DNA of 64,000 nucleotides from Shewanella avicenniae (GCF_017354945.1 NZ_CP071503.1:1240001-1304000); one strand, 5' to 3'; shown: positions 34,808 to 45,022, counted from the first letter of the stretch. The notes: generated from the sequence alone by a model not told the origin. Numbers and translations: made by a program.

Positions 34808-34834
34808 ACAGCCCGCAACGCGGGCTGTTGCTTA
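34808..34834 (+). terminator. Terminator after ffh
   Basis: ACAGCCCGC (34808-34816) / GCGGGCTGT (34820-34828) with a 3-nt loop, followed by TGCTTATTT. Stem strong, T-run interrupted. Confidence 0.75.
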
Positions 34835-34984
34835 TTTAAAATACATTGAATTTCCTAGGCTATCGGGTTGCATTCAGCAGAAACTTAGGTAAAATTCTCC
34901 GGCTTTCTATCTGGGACTCTTTGCGAACACGGAGTTCCAGTTTTTATTTTGCTAGTAAGCAAATCAATTGAGGAACTAGAACGC

Positions 34985-35236
34985 ATGGTTACCATTCGTT
35001 TATCTCGTGGCGGCTCTAAAAAGCGCCCATTTTACAACATCGTTGTTGCTGACAGCCGTAACGCTCGTAACGGTCGTTTCATCGAACGTGTAGGTTTCTT
35101 CAACCCACAAGCTCGTGGTCAAGAAGAAGCTCTGCGTGTTGATCTGGATCGTGTACAACACTGGATCGCTACTGGCGCATCTACCAGTGACCGCGTTGCG
35201 TCACTGATCAAAGAAGCTAGCAAAGCTGCTGCTTAA
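34985..35236 (+). CDS. rpsP: Ribosomal protein bS16
   Basis: This is an 83-residue small-subunit protein ([20 protein letters not shown], then [19 protein letters not shown]). The start ATG at 34985 is set by homology and by GAGGAAC upstream; an in-frame TTG 36 bp earlier is rejected. It is the first gene of rpsP-rimM-trmD-rplS. Codon use is that of a highly expressed gene (frequent CGT, GTT, AAA). Confidence 0.98.
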   Translation: MVTIRLSRGGSKKRPFYNIVVADSRNARNGRFIERVGFFNPQARGQEEALRVDLDRVQHWIATGASTSDRVASLIKEASKAAA

Positions 35237-35255
35237 TTGGTCAAAGGTATAGACG

Positions 35256-35786
35256 ATGAGCAGTAACCCCGAACCAGTCGTACTGGGCAAAATTGGCGCT
35301 CCTTATGGTGTCAAAGGCTGGGTGAAAATCACCTCCTATACCGAATCTGTTGAAGGTATTTTTGACTATTCTCCTTGGTTGTTAAACCGTCAGGGAGCAT
35401 GGACTGAAGTTAAACTACTTAAGTGGCGTTGGCACGGTCAGGCAGTTGTTGCCTTACTCGATGGTGTTGAAAGCCGCGAACAAGCTCAGGTACTGACTCA
35501 TTGCGAGATAGGTATCGAAGCAGAGCAAATGAAATCGCTGCCAGAAGATGAATTCTATTGGCGTGATTTGATTGGCTGTGAAGTAGTCAATCTGAAGGGT
35601 TATAACATGGGCGTTGTGGATCAGGTGCTAGAAACTGGATCGAATGACGTACTACAAGTTAAAGCCAACCCCAGAGATAGCTTCGGCAAAGCGGAACGTT
35701 TGATTCCCTTTGTTACTGACCAGTTCATCAAATCGGTGGATGTGTCGGCTAAACAGATATTAGTGGATTGGGATCCGGACTTCTAA
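35256..35786 (+). CDS. rimM: 16S rRNA processing protein RimM
   Basis: This is a 176-residue 30S maturation factor that binds uS19. N-terminal [20 protein letters not shown]; the PRC-barrel C-terminal domain has [31 protein letters not shown] and [15 protein letters not shown]. It lies 19 bp after rpsP and 16 bp before trmD, the conserved operon order. Confidence 0.97.
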   Translation: MSSNPEPVVLGKIGAPYGVKGWVKITSYTESVEGIFDYSPWLLNRQGAWTEVKLLKWRWHGQAVVALLDGVESREQAQVLTHCEIGIEAEQMKSLPEDEFYWRDLIGCEVVNLKGYNMGVVDQVLETGSNDVLQVKANPRDSFGKAERLIPFVTDQFIKSVDVSAKQILVDWDPDF

Positions 35787-35802
35787 GTCGAGGAAACAGC
35801 TT

Positions 35803-36540
35803 ATGTGGTTAGGGGTGATTACCCTGTTTCCCGAGATGTTTCGAGCAATTTCAGACTTTGGGGTAACGGGTCGGGCCGTGAAAAATGGCCTGTTGGAATT
35901 GAATACCTGGAATCCTCGTGATTTCACCCATGATCGGCATAGCACAGTGGATGATCGCCCATACGGTGGTGGCCCTGGCATGTTGATGATGGTTCAGCCA
36001 CTTCGTGATGCGATTCATGCAGCGAAAGCTGCCGCAGGCAAGGGGGCAAAAGTGATTTATTTGTCACCTCAGGGACGCAAGCTCACTCAGCAAGGCGTCG
36101 CTGAACTGGCAACAAATTCGAAGTTGATTATGGTGTGTGGTCGATACGAGGGTATTGATGAACGCATCATACAGACTGAGATTGACGAAGAGTGGTCGAT
36201 TGGTGATTACGTCCTATCGGGCGGTGAATTGCCAGCGATGACGCTGATTGATGCGGTATCAAGGTTAGTCCCTGGCGTGCTAGGAAAACAAGCCTCAGCT
36301 GAGCAGGATTCCTTCTCAGACGGTTTACTTGATTGTCCGCACTATACTCGTCCTGAATCACTTGATGGTATTGACGTGCCAGCAGTGTTACTTAGCGGTA
36401 ACCACAAAGACATTGAACACTGGCGTATGCAACAGAGTTTGATAAGAACCCTGCAGCGACGACCAGAATTATTTGAAAATCTAGCTCTGACTGACGAACA
36501 AAAGACGTTATTGGCGCGGTTCGTTGTGCAAATGGACTAA
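35803..36540 (+). CDS. trmD: tRNA (guanine-37-N1)-methyltransferase TrmD
   Basis: This is a 245-residue SPOUT methyltransferase that makes m1G37 in tRNAs reading CNN codons, preventing frameshifts. Trefoil-knot motifs [15 protein letters not shown] and [28 protein letters not shown]; catalytic-domain [16 protein letters not shown]. Third gene of the rpsP operon. Confidence 0.98.
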   Translation: MWLGVITLFPEMFRAISDFGVTGRAVKNGLLELNTWNPRDFTHDRHSTVDDRPYGGGPGMLMMVQPLRDAIHAAKAAAGKGAKVIYLSPQGRKLTQQGVAELATNSKLIMVCGRYEGIDERIIQTEIDEEWSIGDYVLSGGELPAMTLIDAVSRLVPGVLGKQASAEQDSFSDGLLDCPHYTRPESLDGIDVPAVLLSGNHKDIEHWRMQQSLIRTLQRRPELFENLALTDEQKTLLARFVVQMD

Positions 36541-36579
36541 GCGCAGTCAAGCTCAGTTATTTCTAGTATGGAGAAATTC

Positions 36580-36933
36580 ATGAACAACATCATCAAAATG
36601 CTCAACGACGAGCAAATGAAACAAGATGTACCTGCATTCGGCGCTGGTGACACCGTTGTAGTGCAAGTACGTGTTAAAGAAGGCGATAAAGAGCGTCTGC
36701 AGGCTTTTGAAGGCATCGTAATCGCAAAACGTAACCGTGGTCTGCACTCTGCATTCACCGTTCGTAAGATCTCTAACGGCGAAGGTGTAGAGCGTGTATT
36801 CCAGACTCATAGTCCTCTGGTTTCTAGCATCGAAGTTAAACGTCGTGGTCGCGTACGTCGTGCTAAGCTGTACTACCTGCGTGATCTGTCAGGTAAAGCT
36901 GCACGTATCCGTGAAAAACTGGCTACTAAGTAA
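36580..36933 (+). CDS. rplS: Ribosomal protein bL19
   Basis: This is a 117-residue 50S protein located at the subunit interface. The sequence [20 protein letters not shown], then [21 protein letters not shown] and KAARIREKL, is nearly that of E. coli L19. The ATG at 36580 has TATGGAG upstream; the in-frame ATG at 36568 would place the start inside that ribosome-binding site. Last gene of the operon. Confidence 0.98.
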   Translation: MNNIIKMLNDEQMKQDVPAFGAGDTVVVQVRVKEGDKERLQAFEGIVIAKRNRGLHSAFTVRKISNGEGVERVFQTHSPLVSSIEVKRRGRVRRAKLYYLRDLSGKAARIREKLATK

Positions 36934-36966
36934 GCCAATACCCAATAGACGCAGTGTTCGCACAGG

Positions 36967-36996
36967 GCCCGCCATTATGGCGGGCTTTTGTTTTTC
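36967..36996 (+). terminator. Terminator after rplS
   Basis: GCCCGCC (36967-36973) / GGCGGGC (36979-36985) with loop ATTAT, followed by TTTTGTTTTT. A classic intrinsic terminator. Confidence 0.9.
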
Positions 36997-37141
36997 TTAT
37001 CGAATAAATTCCGCTTGACCTCACCTCACTATCAGTGCAAACTCATTGTCAATGTAATGGTGTAGCAGTACATCGTTACACTCCGCAAGCGAACATAACA
37101 AACACTTCAAATTTAATTGGTGGCGATGATTGGGGCCTATT

Positions 37142-38230
37142 ATGCAAACAAGTCATTTAGAAAATATCCGTATTCACGCAGAAAAGGTGCTAGTTACTCC
37201 TGAAGCGCTCAAACAACAATTGCCGTTATCTGAGCGAGGCCACCAGTTTATTCTCAACGCGCGTAATACGATTTCTGACATTGTGCATAAGCGTGACAAT
37301 CGGTTACTGGTGATTACCGGCCCCTGCTCAATTCACGACATCGCATCAGCAAAAGAATACGCTTTAAAACTGAAGAAGCTGCATGATGAACTGCAAGATC
37401 AGTTTTACATCGTGATGCGAGTTTACTTTGAAAAACCAAGAACGACAGTGGGCTGGAAAGGCTTGATTAATGACCCCGATATGGATGAGTCATTCGATTT
37501 AGAGAAAGGCTTACGCATGGCGCGTGAACTGATGCTGTTCTTGGCGGAAATCGAGTTGCCTGTTGCCACCGAAGCGCTTGATCCTATCAGTCCACAGTAC
37601 ATTGCCGAGTTGATCAGTTGGTCAGCCATCGGTGCGCGCACCACCGAATCACAAACCCATCGTGAAATGGCGTCTGGTTTGTCTATGCCGGTAGGTTTTA
37701 AAAATGGTACTGATGGCAGTATCGATGTGGCGATTAACGCGCTTAAGTCAGCCGCCAGTGAGCATAGATTCATGGGCATTAACGAAGCCGGGCAGGTGGC
37801 GTTGTTGCAAACTCGCGGCAACCCAGATGGCCATGTCATCCTCCGTGGTGGCAGTAAGCCTAACTATGATAGAGAAAGTGTCGCTCAGAGTGCCGCATTG
37901 CTGCACAAGGCTGGACTCACTGCCCGTTTGGTCATTGACTGCAGTCACGGTAACTCCAGCAAGGACCATCGTCGTCAACCGTTAGTGTGTGATGATGTCT
38001 TTGAGCAGATTATTTTAGGCAACACTTCAATAATTGGCATAATGTTGGAAAGTCATCTCTATGAAGGTAGTCAAAGTGTGAATGCGCCTGTTAGCGAATT
38101 GCGTTATGGGGTATCGGTAACTGACGCTTGTATTGATTGGCCAACCACAGAACAACTGCTGTGTGATGGTGCCAGAAAATTAGCCGACGTCATCCCTCAA
38201 CGCTTTGAAAAAAATAACAAAATAGAATGA
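37142..38230 (+). CDS. aroF: 3-deoxy-7-phosphoheptulonate synthase (DAHP synthase, type I-alpha)
   Basis: This is a 362-residue DAHP synthase, the entry enzyme of the shikimate pathway. Type I-alpha motifs: [62 protein letters not shown] and [11 protein letters not shown] (metal-binding His). Its place immediately before tyrA indicates the tyrosine-sensitive AroF isozyme, as in the E. coli aroF-tyrA operon. The ATG at 37142 follows homologues; an upstream TTG would add four residues. No clear TyrR box was found. Confidence 0.95.
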   Translation: MQTSHLENIRIHAEKVLVTPEALKQQLPLSERGHQFILNARNTISDIVHKRDNRLLVITGPCSIHDIASAKEYALKLKKLHDELQDQFYIVMRVYFEKPRTTVGWKGLINDPDMDESFDLEKGLRMARELMLFLAEIELPVATEALDPISPQYIAELISWSAIGARTTESQTHREMASGLSMPVGFKNGTDGSIDVAINALKSAASEHRFMGINEAGQVALLQTRGNPDGHVILRGGSKPNYDRESVAQSAALLHKAGLTARLVIDCSHGNSSKDHRRQPLVCDDVFEQIILGNTSIIGIMLESHLYEGSQSVNAPVSELRYGVSVTDACIDWPTTEQLLCDGARKLADVIPQRFEKNNKIE

Positions 38231-38244
38231 AGAAGGAACAGCTG

Positions 38245-39384
38245 ATGACGGAAAAGACCACAGAAGAGCTGGAACAGCTACGTGATCTTATTGATGGTGT
38301 AGACCAACAATTATTGCACTTATTGCGTAAACGTTTGGACTTGGTTGCCCAAGTAGGTGCGGTCAAACATGGTGCAGGCTTGCCCATTTATGCACCAGAA
38401 CGAGAAGCCGCCATGCTAGCAAAGCGTCGCGAAGAGGCCGAAGCTATCGGTATTCAACCTCAGTTAATTGAAGACGTGTTACGCCGTTTAATGCGTGAAT
38501 CGTATTTGAACGAAAAAGATGTTGGCTTTAAACAAGTGCGTGAAGATCTCGGTAAAGTGGTCATTGTCGGTGGTAATGGTCAACTCGGGCGCTTATTTGG
38601 TCAGATGCTTAATCTGTCGGGCTACCAAGTTGTGTCACTTGATAAAGATGACTGGCATCAATCTGAAACCTTGTTCGCTGACGCTGGATTAGTACTGGTC
38701 ACCGTTCCGATTGGTGTGACTTGTGATGTGATCCGGGAAAAACTCAGTAATTTACCGGCAGATTGTATCCTAGCGGATCTCACTTCCATCAAGTCAGCAC
38801 CATTAGATGCAATGATGACCGTGCATTCTGGCCCCGTGGTTGGCTTGCACCCAATGTTTGGCCCAGATGTCGGCAGTTTTGCGAAACAAGTTGTAGTGGT
38901 TTGCCATGGCCGTGGTGAAGGGAAATATCAGTGGCTGTTAGAGCAGATCAAAATTTGGGGCGCCCGCATTGTTGAGGCAGAAGCCGAACGTCATGACAAG
39001 GCAATGCAGCTGGTGCAGGCAATGCGCCATTTCTGTACCTTTGTTTACGGGCTAAACCTTTGCCGTGAAGGGGTCGATATGGAAAACTTGCTGCTGTTCA
39101 GCTCGCCCATTTATCGTCTCGAGCTGGCAATGGTTGGGCGGCTGTTTGCCCAGAATCCAGAGTTATATGCCGATATCATCTTTGCTCAACGTGATAGTTT
39201 TAACGTGATTTCTGACTACTTGGCGAATTTTACTGACGCATTAAAAGTGATTGAAAATCAAGACAGAGACACATTTATTAAGCAATTTAATGAAGTATCT
39301 CAATGGTTTGGTGAATTAGCACCGCAGTTCCGCAACGAAAGCCGTTCGATGCTGCAATCAGTGAACGATTTGAAATCCCATTGA
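38245..39384 (+). CDS. tyrA: Bifunctional chorismate mutase / prephenate dehydrogenase TyrA (T-protein)
   Basis: This is a 379-residue bifunctional enzyme of tyrosine synthesis. The N-terminal AroQ chorismate mutase domain ([31 protein letters not shown]) is followed by an NAD-dependent prephenate dehydrogenase ([18 protein letters not shown], then [20 protein letters not shown]). I set the start at the ATG at 38245, which has AAGGAAC six bases upstream. Another ATG at 38227 overlaps the aroF stop and has no such site. It completes an aroF-tyrA operon. Confidence 0.96.
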   Translation: MTEKTTEELEQLRDLIDGVDQQLLHLLRKRLDLVAQVGAVKHGAGLPIYAPEREAAMLAKRREEAEAIGIQPQLIEDVLRRLMRESYLNEKDVGFKQVREDLGKVVIVGGNGQLGRLFGQMLNLSGYQVVSLDKDDWHQSETLFADAGLVLVTVPIGVTCDVIREKLSNLPADCILADLTSIKSAPLDAMMTVHSGPVVGLHPMFGPDVGSFAKQVVVVCHGRGEGKYQWLLEQIKIWGARIVEAEAERHDKAMQLVQAMRHFCTFVYGLNLCREGVDMENLLLFSSPIYRLELAMVGRLFAQNPELYADIIFAQRDSFNVISDYLANFTDALKVIENQDRDTFIKQFNEVSQWFGELAPQFRNESRSMLQSVNDLKSH

Positions 39385-39407
39385 TACTGTCACCACAAAT
39401 GTCGAGA

Positions 39408-39430
39408 GGAGCCAAAAGGCTCCTTTTTTA
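39408..39430 (+). terminator. Terminator after tyrA
   Basis: GGAGCC (39408-39413) / GGCTCC (39418-39423) with an AAAA loop, then TTTTTT. Compact intrinsic terminator. Confidence 0.85.
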
Positions 39431-39565
39431 TACCTCTTTAGAAATAAATGCAGTATTAAAGATTGATCCAACTCTCGTTACACTACTTTCACTGTTTCTA
39501 AAGCTGAGGATGAGATTACACTGTCTTTAAACATGTAAATTAAAAGCATGATTAAGGAGATTGCT

Positions 39566-41227
39566 GTGTATTGTATTCAGTGTGAGCAAACCATTAGAAC
39601 CCCGGCTGGTGCAGGCTGTAGTTATGCCCAAGGTATGTGCGGCAAATTAGCATCTACTTCAGATTTACAAGACTTACTAATCTACGTGCTGCAAGGGGTT
39701 TCCTCTTATGCAGCCGAGTTGCGCAAGTTTGGCATTATCGACACAGAGGTCGATACCTTTGTGCCCAAAGCGTTTTTCGCGACGCTAACCAACGTTAACT
39801 TTGATGACGAGCGTATTATTGATTACGCGCGTCAGGCGTCAGCTATGCGTGATACTTTACAAGCACAATATCAAGCCGTCTGTGCTGAACGCGGCGTTGT
39901 AGCGGTCGAATTCCCTGCGGCTGCGACGCTGGTACTCGCCACATCAAAACCTGAATTACTCCAACAAGCTACCCAAGCTGCGCCAAATCGTGGTGAAAAC
40001 CTTAATGAAGATATTCTTGGTTTACGCTTGTTGTGTCTTTATGGCCTTAAAGGCGCCGCCGCGTACATGGAACATGCGCGAGTGCTGGATCAAGTAAGCG
40101 CGGATGTCGCTGGTCGTTTCCATGAAATCATGGGCTTTTTGGCCACTGACAGTAATGATGCCGACAAGTTGTTTGCAACTGCGATGGAGATTGGCCAGCT
40201 GAACTACCAAGTGATGGCGATGCTGGATACGGGCGAGACTGATGCGTTTGGTCATCCAGAGCCGACGCAAGTTAATACTAAGCCAGTTGCGGGCAAAGCC
40301 ATCTTAGTGTCGGGTCACGACATGAAGGACTTGGAACTTATTCTGCAACAAACTGCTGGCAAGGGGATCAATGTCTACACCCACGGTGAAATGTTGCCAG
40401 CGCTTGCTTACCCAAGATTCAAACAGTATCCACATCTCGTCGGCAACTACGGCAGTGCTTGGCAAAACCAACAAAAAGAGTTTGCCAATTTCCCTGGCGC
40501 GGTAGTGATGACATCGAACTGCATCATAGATCCTAATGTTGGCAAGTATAGCGAGCGTATCTTTACTCGTAGCATTGTGGGTTGGCCGGGCGTGACCCAC
40601 ATTGAAGGTGACGACTTCAGCGCTGTAGTTGCAAAAGCATTGGCGTTAGATGGCTTCAAGTATGATGAAATCCCACACATGATCACCATTGGTTTTGCCC
40701 GCAATGCCTTAATGAATGCGGCGCCAGCAGTGGTGGAAAATGTCAAAAATGGCAGTATCCGTCACTTTTTCTTGGTTGGTGGTTGTGATGGTGATAAGAA
40801 TGAGCGCAGCTATTTTACTGACTTTGCCAAAGCGGCACCGCAAGATAGCGTGATCCTCACCTTAGGTTGCGGCAAGTACAAATTCAATAAGTTGGAGTTT
40901 GGCGATATTAACGGCATTCCGCGGTTATTGGATATTGGTCAGTGCAACGATGCCTATTCGGCGATTCAACTGGCACTGGCGCTGTCAGAAGTCTTTGAAT
41001 GTGAAGTTAATGAGCTGCCGCTGAGTCTTGTGTTGTCGTGGTTTGAACAAAAAGCCATTGTGATCCTGCTGACCTTGTTATCACTCGGAGTGAAAAACAT
41101 TCGCACTGGACCTACGCCGCCAGCGTTCTTGACGCCTAATTTACTCAAGGTGTTAGAAGATAAATTCGGCTTGCGCAATGTTAGCAGTGTTGAAGCTGAT
41201 CTCAGCACCATTCTCGGTGCCGCTTAA
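39566..41227 (+). CDS. hcp: Hybrid cluster protein / hydroxylamine reductase Hcp
   Basis: This 553-residue hybrid-cluster protein reduces hydroxylamine in vitro and acts as a nitric-oxide reductase or S-nitrosylase in vivo. The N-terminal cluster cysteines are Cys3, Cys6, Cys18 and Cys25 (CIQCEQT ... [10 protein letters not shown]), the spacing of E. coli class II Hcp. Hybrid-cluster ligands occur in [26 protein letters not shown] and [10 protein letters not shown] place the start at the GTG at 39566, because AAGGAG at 39554-39559 sits ideally before it and gives the family N-terminus; an ATG at 39548 lies upstream of that site. It pairs with hcr. Confidence 0.95.
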   Translation: MYCIQCEQTIRTPAGAGCSYAQGMCGKLASTSDLQDLLIYVLQGVSSYAAELRKFGIIDTEVDTFVPKAFFATLTNVNFDDERIIDYARQASAMRDTLQAQYQAVCAERGVVAVEFPAAATLVLATSKPELLQQATQAAPNRGENLNEDILGLRLLCLYGLKGAAAYMEHARVLDQVSADVAGRFHEIMGFLATDSNDADKLFATAMEIGQLNYQVMAMLDTGETDAFGHPEPTQVNTKPVAGKAILVSGHDMKDLELILQQTAGKGINVYTHGEMLPALAYPRFKQYPHLVGNYGSAWQNQQKEFANFPGAVVMTSNCIIDPNVGKYSERIFTRSIVGWPGVTHIEGDDFSAVVAKALALDGFKYDEIPHMITIGFARNALMNAAPAVVENVKNGSIRHFFLVGGCDGDKNERSYFTDFAKAAPQDSVILTLGCGKYKFNKLEFGDINGIPRLLDIGQCNDAYSAIQLALALSEVFECEVNELPLSLVLSWFEQKAIVILLTLLSLGVKNIRTGPTPPAFLTPNLLKVLEDKFGLRNVSSVEADLSTILGAA

Positions 41228-41305
41228 GTTACCGACGGCCACTGCTTATTGTTGAACAATGGGTAGTGGCGTTCTTCGACGTTGTGAAGAAGAGGTATTT
41301 CATTA

Positions 41306-42388
41306 ATGACATCCAACCCTGATTCTGTCTCTGTCACTGAACATCTGCACGCCCCAACCTGGCAACAAGGTGAGTTGCGGTTGATTTGCGAAGCGCGTTG
41401 GCAAGAAACGCATGATGTGGTGAGCTTTCGATTTAGGGCTCCTGAGCCACTAAAGTTTATCTTTAAGCCCGGACAATTCGTGACGTTTCATCTCGAGATT
41501 GCTGATGAGATGTTTCATCGTTCGTACACAATTTCGTCGTCGCCTTCGCGACCACACTCGTTGATGGTGACGATTAAACGAGTGGCGGGTGGCCGTGTAT
41601 CTAACTACCTTATCGACCACCTGAAGCCTGGCCATAGTATTCGAGCGTCAGGGCCCTTCGGTGCGTTTAATATTGGCGATTTGCCCGCTGAACGTTATCT
41701 GTTGCTCAGTGCGGGTTGTGGCGTGACGCCCATGTATTCAATGAGCCGTTTCCTCACTGATACCTTGGGTGCCAACGCGGATATCGCGTTTATTCACAGT
41801 GCCAGTAGCGTGAATGATGTTATCTTTGCCGATAGCCTCAACGCGATGGCGCAGCGTTATGCTGGTCTAAAGCTTAATTATTTGATTCAACACGTTAGCG
41901 ATCGGTCTTCATTAGCGGACAATATGCAATCGCGTCGTTTTGATGCTGAATTACTGACCGAGCTGGTACCTGATTATCAGCAACGCACCGTTTTTGTTTG
42001 TGGTCCGCAGCGTTTTATGGATGCTGCGCGTGAGGTGTTTGCATTCAGTGGTTTTGACATGTCGCATTATCACAGCGAGGATTTTGCTCAGGCGATTCAA
42101 ACGACACTGCCGTCTAGCAATGGTAGTTACCAGTTAACGGCGGCATCCGAGAGCACTACGCTATCAGCCGATAAAACGTTATTGGACGGTTTAGTTGCGT
42201 TAAAACTGCCAATCATTGCAGCCTGTCGCTCTGGAGTGTGTGGTTCGTGTAAATGCAAAGTTGTTCAGGGCGAAGTTGCGTCTAGCAGCACTCAAACACT
42301 GACAGAAGACGAGATAGCCGAGGGCATGGTGCTCGCGTGTTCTAGTTATGCCCAGTCAGATGTTCACATAGCGTTGGCGCCATTTTAG
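41306..42388 (+). CDS. hcr: NADH oxidoreductase Hcr (Hcp reductase)
   Basis: This is a 360-residue electron-transfer protein that reduces Hcp. The FAD-binding module has RSYTISSSPSRPHSLMVTIKR and GRVSNYLIDHLKPG, the NAD module has LLLSAGCGVTPMYSMSRFL and FVCGPQRFM, and the C-terminal plant-type 2Fe-2S domain has CRSGVCGSCKCKV with a later LACSSYA. It is 78 bp downstream of hcp. The pair is normally induced by nitrite or NO under anaerobiosis (FNR/NsrR-type control). I could not assign such a site with confidence. Confidence 0.94.
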   Translation: MTSNPDSVSVTEHLHAPTWQQGELRLICEARWQETHDVVSFRFRAPEPLKFIFKPGQFVTFHLEIADEMFHRSYTISSSPSRPHSLMVTIKRVAGGRVSNYLIDHLKPGHSIRASGPFGAFNIGDLPAERYLLLSAGCGVTPMYSMSRFLTDTLGANADIAFIHSASSVNDVIFADSLNAMAQRYAGLKLNYLIQHVSDRSSLADNMQSRRFDAELLTELVPDYQQRTVFVCGPQRFMDAAREVFAFSGFDMSHYHSEDFAQAIQTTLPSSNGSYQLTAASESTTLSADKTLLDGLVALKLPIIAACRSGVCGSCKCKVVQGEVASSSTQTLTEDEIAEGMVLACSSYAQSDVHIALAPF

Positions 42389-42435
42389 ACGCTCGTGGTG
42401 ATATTCTTACCCGCGAGTTTTATCACTCAATCTGT

Positions 42436-42505
42436 GTGGTTTGCGATGGTGTGAACCACCGTTTTCATCAAATTTGACCCCAATATCGATATTTGAACTG
42501 GGTCA
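42436..42505. other. Cluster of inverted repeats downstream of hcr
   Basis: Two imperfect dyads sit in the 241-bp hcr to small-membrane-gene gap. GTGGTT (42436-42441) / AACCAC (42454-42459) lacks a T-run. TGACCC (42475-42480) / GGGTCA (42500-42505) encloses the perfect 12-bp palindrome AATATCGATATT (42482-42493). They could be a weak terminator plus an operator. Roles are not known. Confidence 0.4.
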
Positions 42506-42629
42506 CATTTCAAGAACGCTGAAAATGCGCTTTTATTGCAGTTTTATTATTGCAGAACGGTAATTCTCCACGTATGTTTAAGTTATGCCGTAGGTTCTGT
42601 TACGTCCTGAAGTTAACTGGAGAATGAAT

Positions 42630-42965
42630 ATGACCGGAACTCCTTCCCATGCCATTCATGCCGAAGACCGCTCCATTGGACATTTTCTCTATGCGTTGAT
42701 GTGCGCATTTCCGCTATTTCTTTTACCTGTGGTGCTGAGCTTAGCCATCAACCTTAATCAAAAGCAATTTACAGCCGTATCCTTGATGGGAAGACATCTT
42801 CGTTGGCAGCGCCACAGCATTTTAGGGCTGCTGGCATTATGCGCATTGGGTTACTGGAGTAACATTGGTTGGCTGAGTCTGACTTTTTTCGCGCTCGGTG
42901 TTATCTGGTTCAGTTATCGGGTGTTTAAAGGCTGGTTGAGCTTAGCAGACGGTATTGAAGTGTAG
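42630..42965 (+). CDS. Small integral membrane protein next to hcp-hcr
   Basis: This is a 111-residue protein with two or three membrane segments (FLYALMCAFPLFLLPVVLSLAI, HSILGLLALCALGYW and LSLTFFALGVIWFSYRVF). The region MGRHLRWQRHS followed by YRVFKGWLSLADG resembles small DUF4870-like proteins in which a short soluble turn (SHxRWQ) and a terminal GWxxLxDG are conserved. That family resemblance is from memory and not certain. The ATG at 42630 has TGGAGAA well spaced; the ATG at 42624 is too close to it. It might be linked to hcp-hcr but has its own 241-bp upstream gap. Confidence 0.78.
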   Translation: MTGTPSHAIHAEDRSIGHFLYALMCAFPLFLLPVVLSLAINLNQKQFTAVSLMGRHLRWQRHSILGLLALCALGYWSNIGWLSLTFFALGVIWFSYRVFKGWLSLADGIEV

Positions 42966-42985
42966 CCATGCTTCTTTTTCTAAAA

Positions 42986-43018
42986 CAAAGCCCCATAAAT
43001 TCATGGGGCTTTGTTGTT
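42986..43018. terminator. Terminator between small membrane gene and pheA
   Basis: CAAAGCCCCAT (42986-42996) / ATGGGGCTTTG (43003-43013), loop AAATTC, then TTGTTTC. An A-run on the left flank would serve pheA on the minus strand. Confidence 0.85.
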
Positions 43019-43037
43019 TCTGGTCTATGAAATCTAC

Positions 43038-44984
43038 TTAGCTTCTTAACTGATAAAGCTCTGGCAATAGGGTTTGACTGGTTTCAATATCATCCAGTGC
43101 ATCGAGTACCACACCGCTTGCACACAGCTTGCTGGCAGCAATTGCTAAGGCTTCACGATTTGCTCCAGAATAACTCAGGTTAACAATGACTGGCAGATGA
43201 CTTTGCTGGCGAATATTCACTAGCGAGGTCAGGTCAACGGCGAGCGCTTCAGGGTGATTGAAATTACGCACACCAGATTCACACAAAATCAGCTGTTGGT
43301 TCCCCGCTTGCAAGAATATCTCAGCACTAGCAAGCCACTCGCTTTCGCTGGCCATGGTGTTGCGTTCCAGCAGCACCGGCAGGCTAGATGAACCCAATGT
43401 GGTCAGCAATGACTTATTGAACATCTGTTTGCCCGGGATCAGTAATGCGCTGGCATACTCTTGCAGTACCGCAAGCTCTTGTGATTGTTCAATGGCGATA
43501 ATGGCTTCCAAACCCGCTTGTGATAGCTGCTGGCATAGTTTAGTCAGTTTGCTGTCATCGACTACATTGCTGTCATTGTTAGTGACTATAACGCCTTGAA
43601 AACCTGCCTCTTTTAATGCCATAGCATGAGCGCTAAAGCTGTCGTTGAACCATTCAATCGGCATTTGTGCAAACGAAGCAAAGTTATTTTCCCCCACCAG
43701 CGTTTGGCCAATACGTACTTCAGTGATGGTTGACTTAAACCGGCGTGAATGGCGGGCGTCAGCTTTCGGGGCGGTTTGTTGTTTTGCGCGCTTAGAACTA
43801 TCAGGTTCAATCAGCAGTTGGCCTGGTTCGAGCCGTGTAGGTTGCACTGTTTCACTGGCATAACATCCCAGTACCTTAATAAAACGCGCAATCCGTTCTA
43901 GCTCTTTTAAAGCGCGTTGCATATTGGTGGAGGCTATGTTGGCATCGACATCAAGATAAAACATCTCTTCCCATGGCGTGCCAGCAATTGGACGAGATTC
44001 AAGTTTGCTCATATTGATGTTATGCGCCTTAAGCACTAACAAGGTGTCGACCAGTGCCCCTGGCTTTTGTCCTGTCGCCATAATCAGGGTGGTTTTGGCC
44101 GGCACTTGTTCAGGAACATCGATCGCTTTTCTGGCGACAACGATAAAGCGAGTACGATTGACCTTTTGATTGGCTAAGCCTTCTTCCAGCGAATCTAGCC
44201 CATAGAGCGCACCACCTTCGGCACTACCAATCGCTGCAACAGTATGATCACCATGTTGGACTTGCTCCATGGCTTCGGCACTTGATGAACAGTATTGCAG
44301 TTTGTAGTGGCCATTTTGGGCTAGATACCGGCTACATTGGCTGATCGGTTGTGGATGGGCGTAGAGCGTTTTAATGTCTTCTAATTTGCTATCAGGCTTC
44401 GCCAATAAACAATGGCCAACATCGATAGTTGTTTCACCTACGATGGCTAAGTTAGTGTGTTGCAGCAAATCAAACACTTCATTAATTGAGCCTGACGACG
44501 TATTTTCGATGGGTAAAAAGCCAAAGTCGGCATGGCCAGACTCTACCGCATTGGCGATTTCATCAAAGCTGGCACAACCGATATCTTGCATTTCAATTTG
44601 GCGGCGTTGGCAGTAACGCGTTGCCGCCAAGAATGAGTATGAGCCGCGTGCGCCGAGATAAGCCACTGACGTACGATGTTTTCGATTCTCTGGGTTTGCT
44701 TGACCTTGCAGATAGGCTTGTTGGTTGAGAACCGAGTCTTCGATAATGGTGTGGTAAAGGCTTAGCACATAATGCGCGTCTAGGCCTTGGTCACGCCCTT
44801 GCTGCACTAATCTTGCAAGCAGTTCTTTTTCGCGCGTAGTGTCGCGAATAGGGCGAATATCCGACTCTTTGCTCCGCGCAACTTCAATACTCAACATACG
44901 ACGCTTAGACAGTAACGTGAGCAGTTCATTGTCCAAACTGGTGATGAGCTCTCTGAGCTGATTGAGTTGCGGTGCTTTTTTCAT
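43038..44984 (-). CDS. pheA: PheA P-protein with extra C-terminal DAHP-synthase-like domain
   Basis: This is a 648-residue protein. Residues 1-90 are an AroQ chorismate mutase, about 105-285 prephenate dehydratase (VAYLGARGSYSFLAA, ENTSSGSINEVFDLL, NRTRFIVV) and about 295-375 the ACT phenylalanine-binding domain (ESRPIAGTPWEEMFYLD). Ordinary P-proteins end near here (E. coli, 386). After a charged linker (385-412), about 240 more residues resemble a type I-beta DAHP synthase barrel: LLERNTMASESEWLASAEIF, LILCESGVRNF (566-575) and LPVIVNLSYSGANRE (597-611). The family's DPSH metal-ligand motif is NLSY here, and no GPCS-type cysteine loop is seen, so this part is probably catalytically dead and perhaps regulatory. 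pheL attenuation controls the gene. Confidence 0.93.
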   Translation of the reverse strand: MKKAPQLNQLRELITSLDNELLTLLSKRRMLSIEVARSKESDIRPIRDTTREKELLARLVQQGRDQGLDAHYVLSLYHTIIEDSVLNQQAYLQGQANPENRKHRTSVAYLGARGSYSFLAATRYCQRRQIEMQDIGCASFDEIANAVESGHADFGFLPIENTSSGSINEVFDLLQHTNLAIVGETTIDVGHCLLAKPDSKLEDIKTLYAHPQPISQCSRYLAQNGHYKLQYCSSSAEAMEQVQHGDHTVAAIGSAEGGALYGLDSLEEGLANQKVNRTRFIVVARKAIDVPEQVPAKTTLIMATGQKPGALVDTLLVLKAHNINMSKLESRPIAGTPWEEMFYLDVDANIASTNMQRALKELERIARFIKVLGCYASETVQPTRLEPGQLLIEPDSSKRAKQQTAPKADARHSRRFKSTITEVRIGQTLVGENNFASFAQMPIEWFNDSFSAHAMALKEAGFQGVIVTNNDSNVVDDSKLTKLCQQLSQAGLEAIIAIEQSQELAVLQEYASALLIPGKQMFNKSLLTTLGSSSLPVLLERNTMASESEWLASAEIFLQAGNQQLILCESGVRNFNHPEALAVDLTSLVNIRQQSHLPVIVNLSYSGANREALAIAASKLCASGVVLDALDDIETSQTLLPELYQLRS

Positions 44985-45022
44985 GCCTACCTCTTTGTAC
45001 TACGAATACTGTTCTATATACG

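Noticed and set aside
36991..37141. Possible TyrR box upstream of aroF (TGTA ... TACA at about 37055-37075)
   Set aside because: The spacing between half-sites is 12 rather than the 10 of TGTAAA-N6-TTTACA, and the inner bases do not match.
39430..39548. Possible FNR site (TTGATCCAACT) upstream of hcp
   Set aside because: Only the left half-site TTGAT is present; the right half ATCAA is missing at the required distance.
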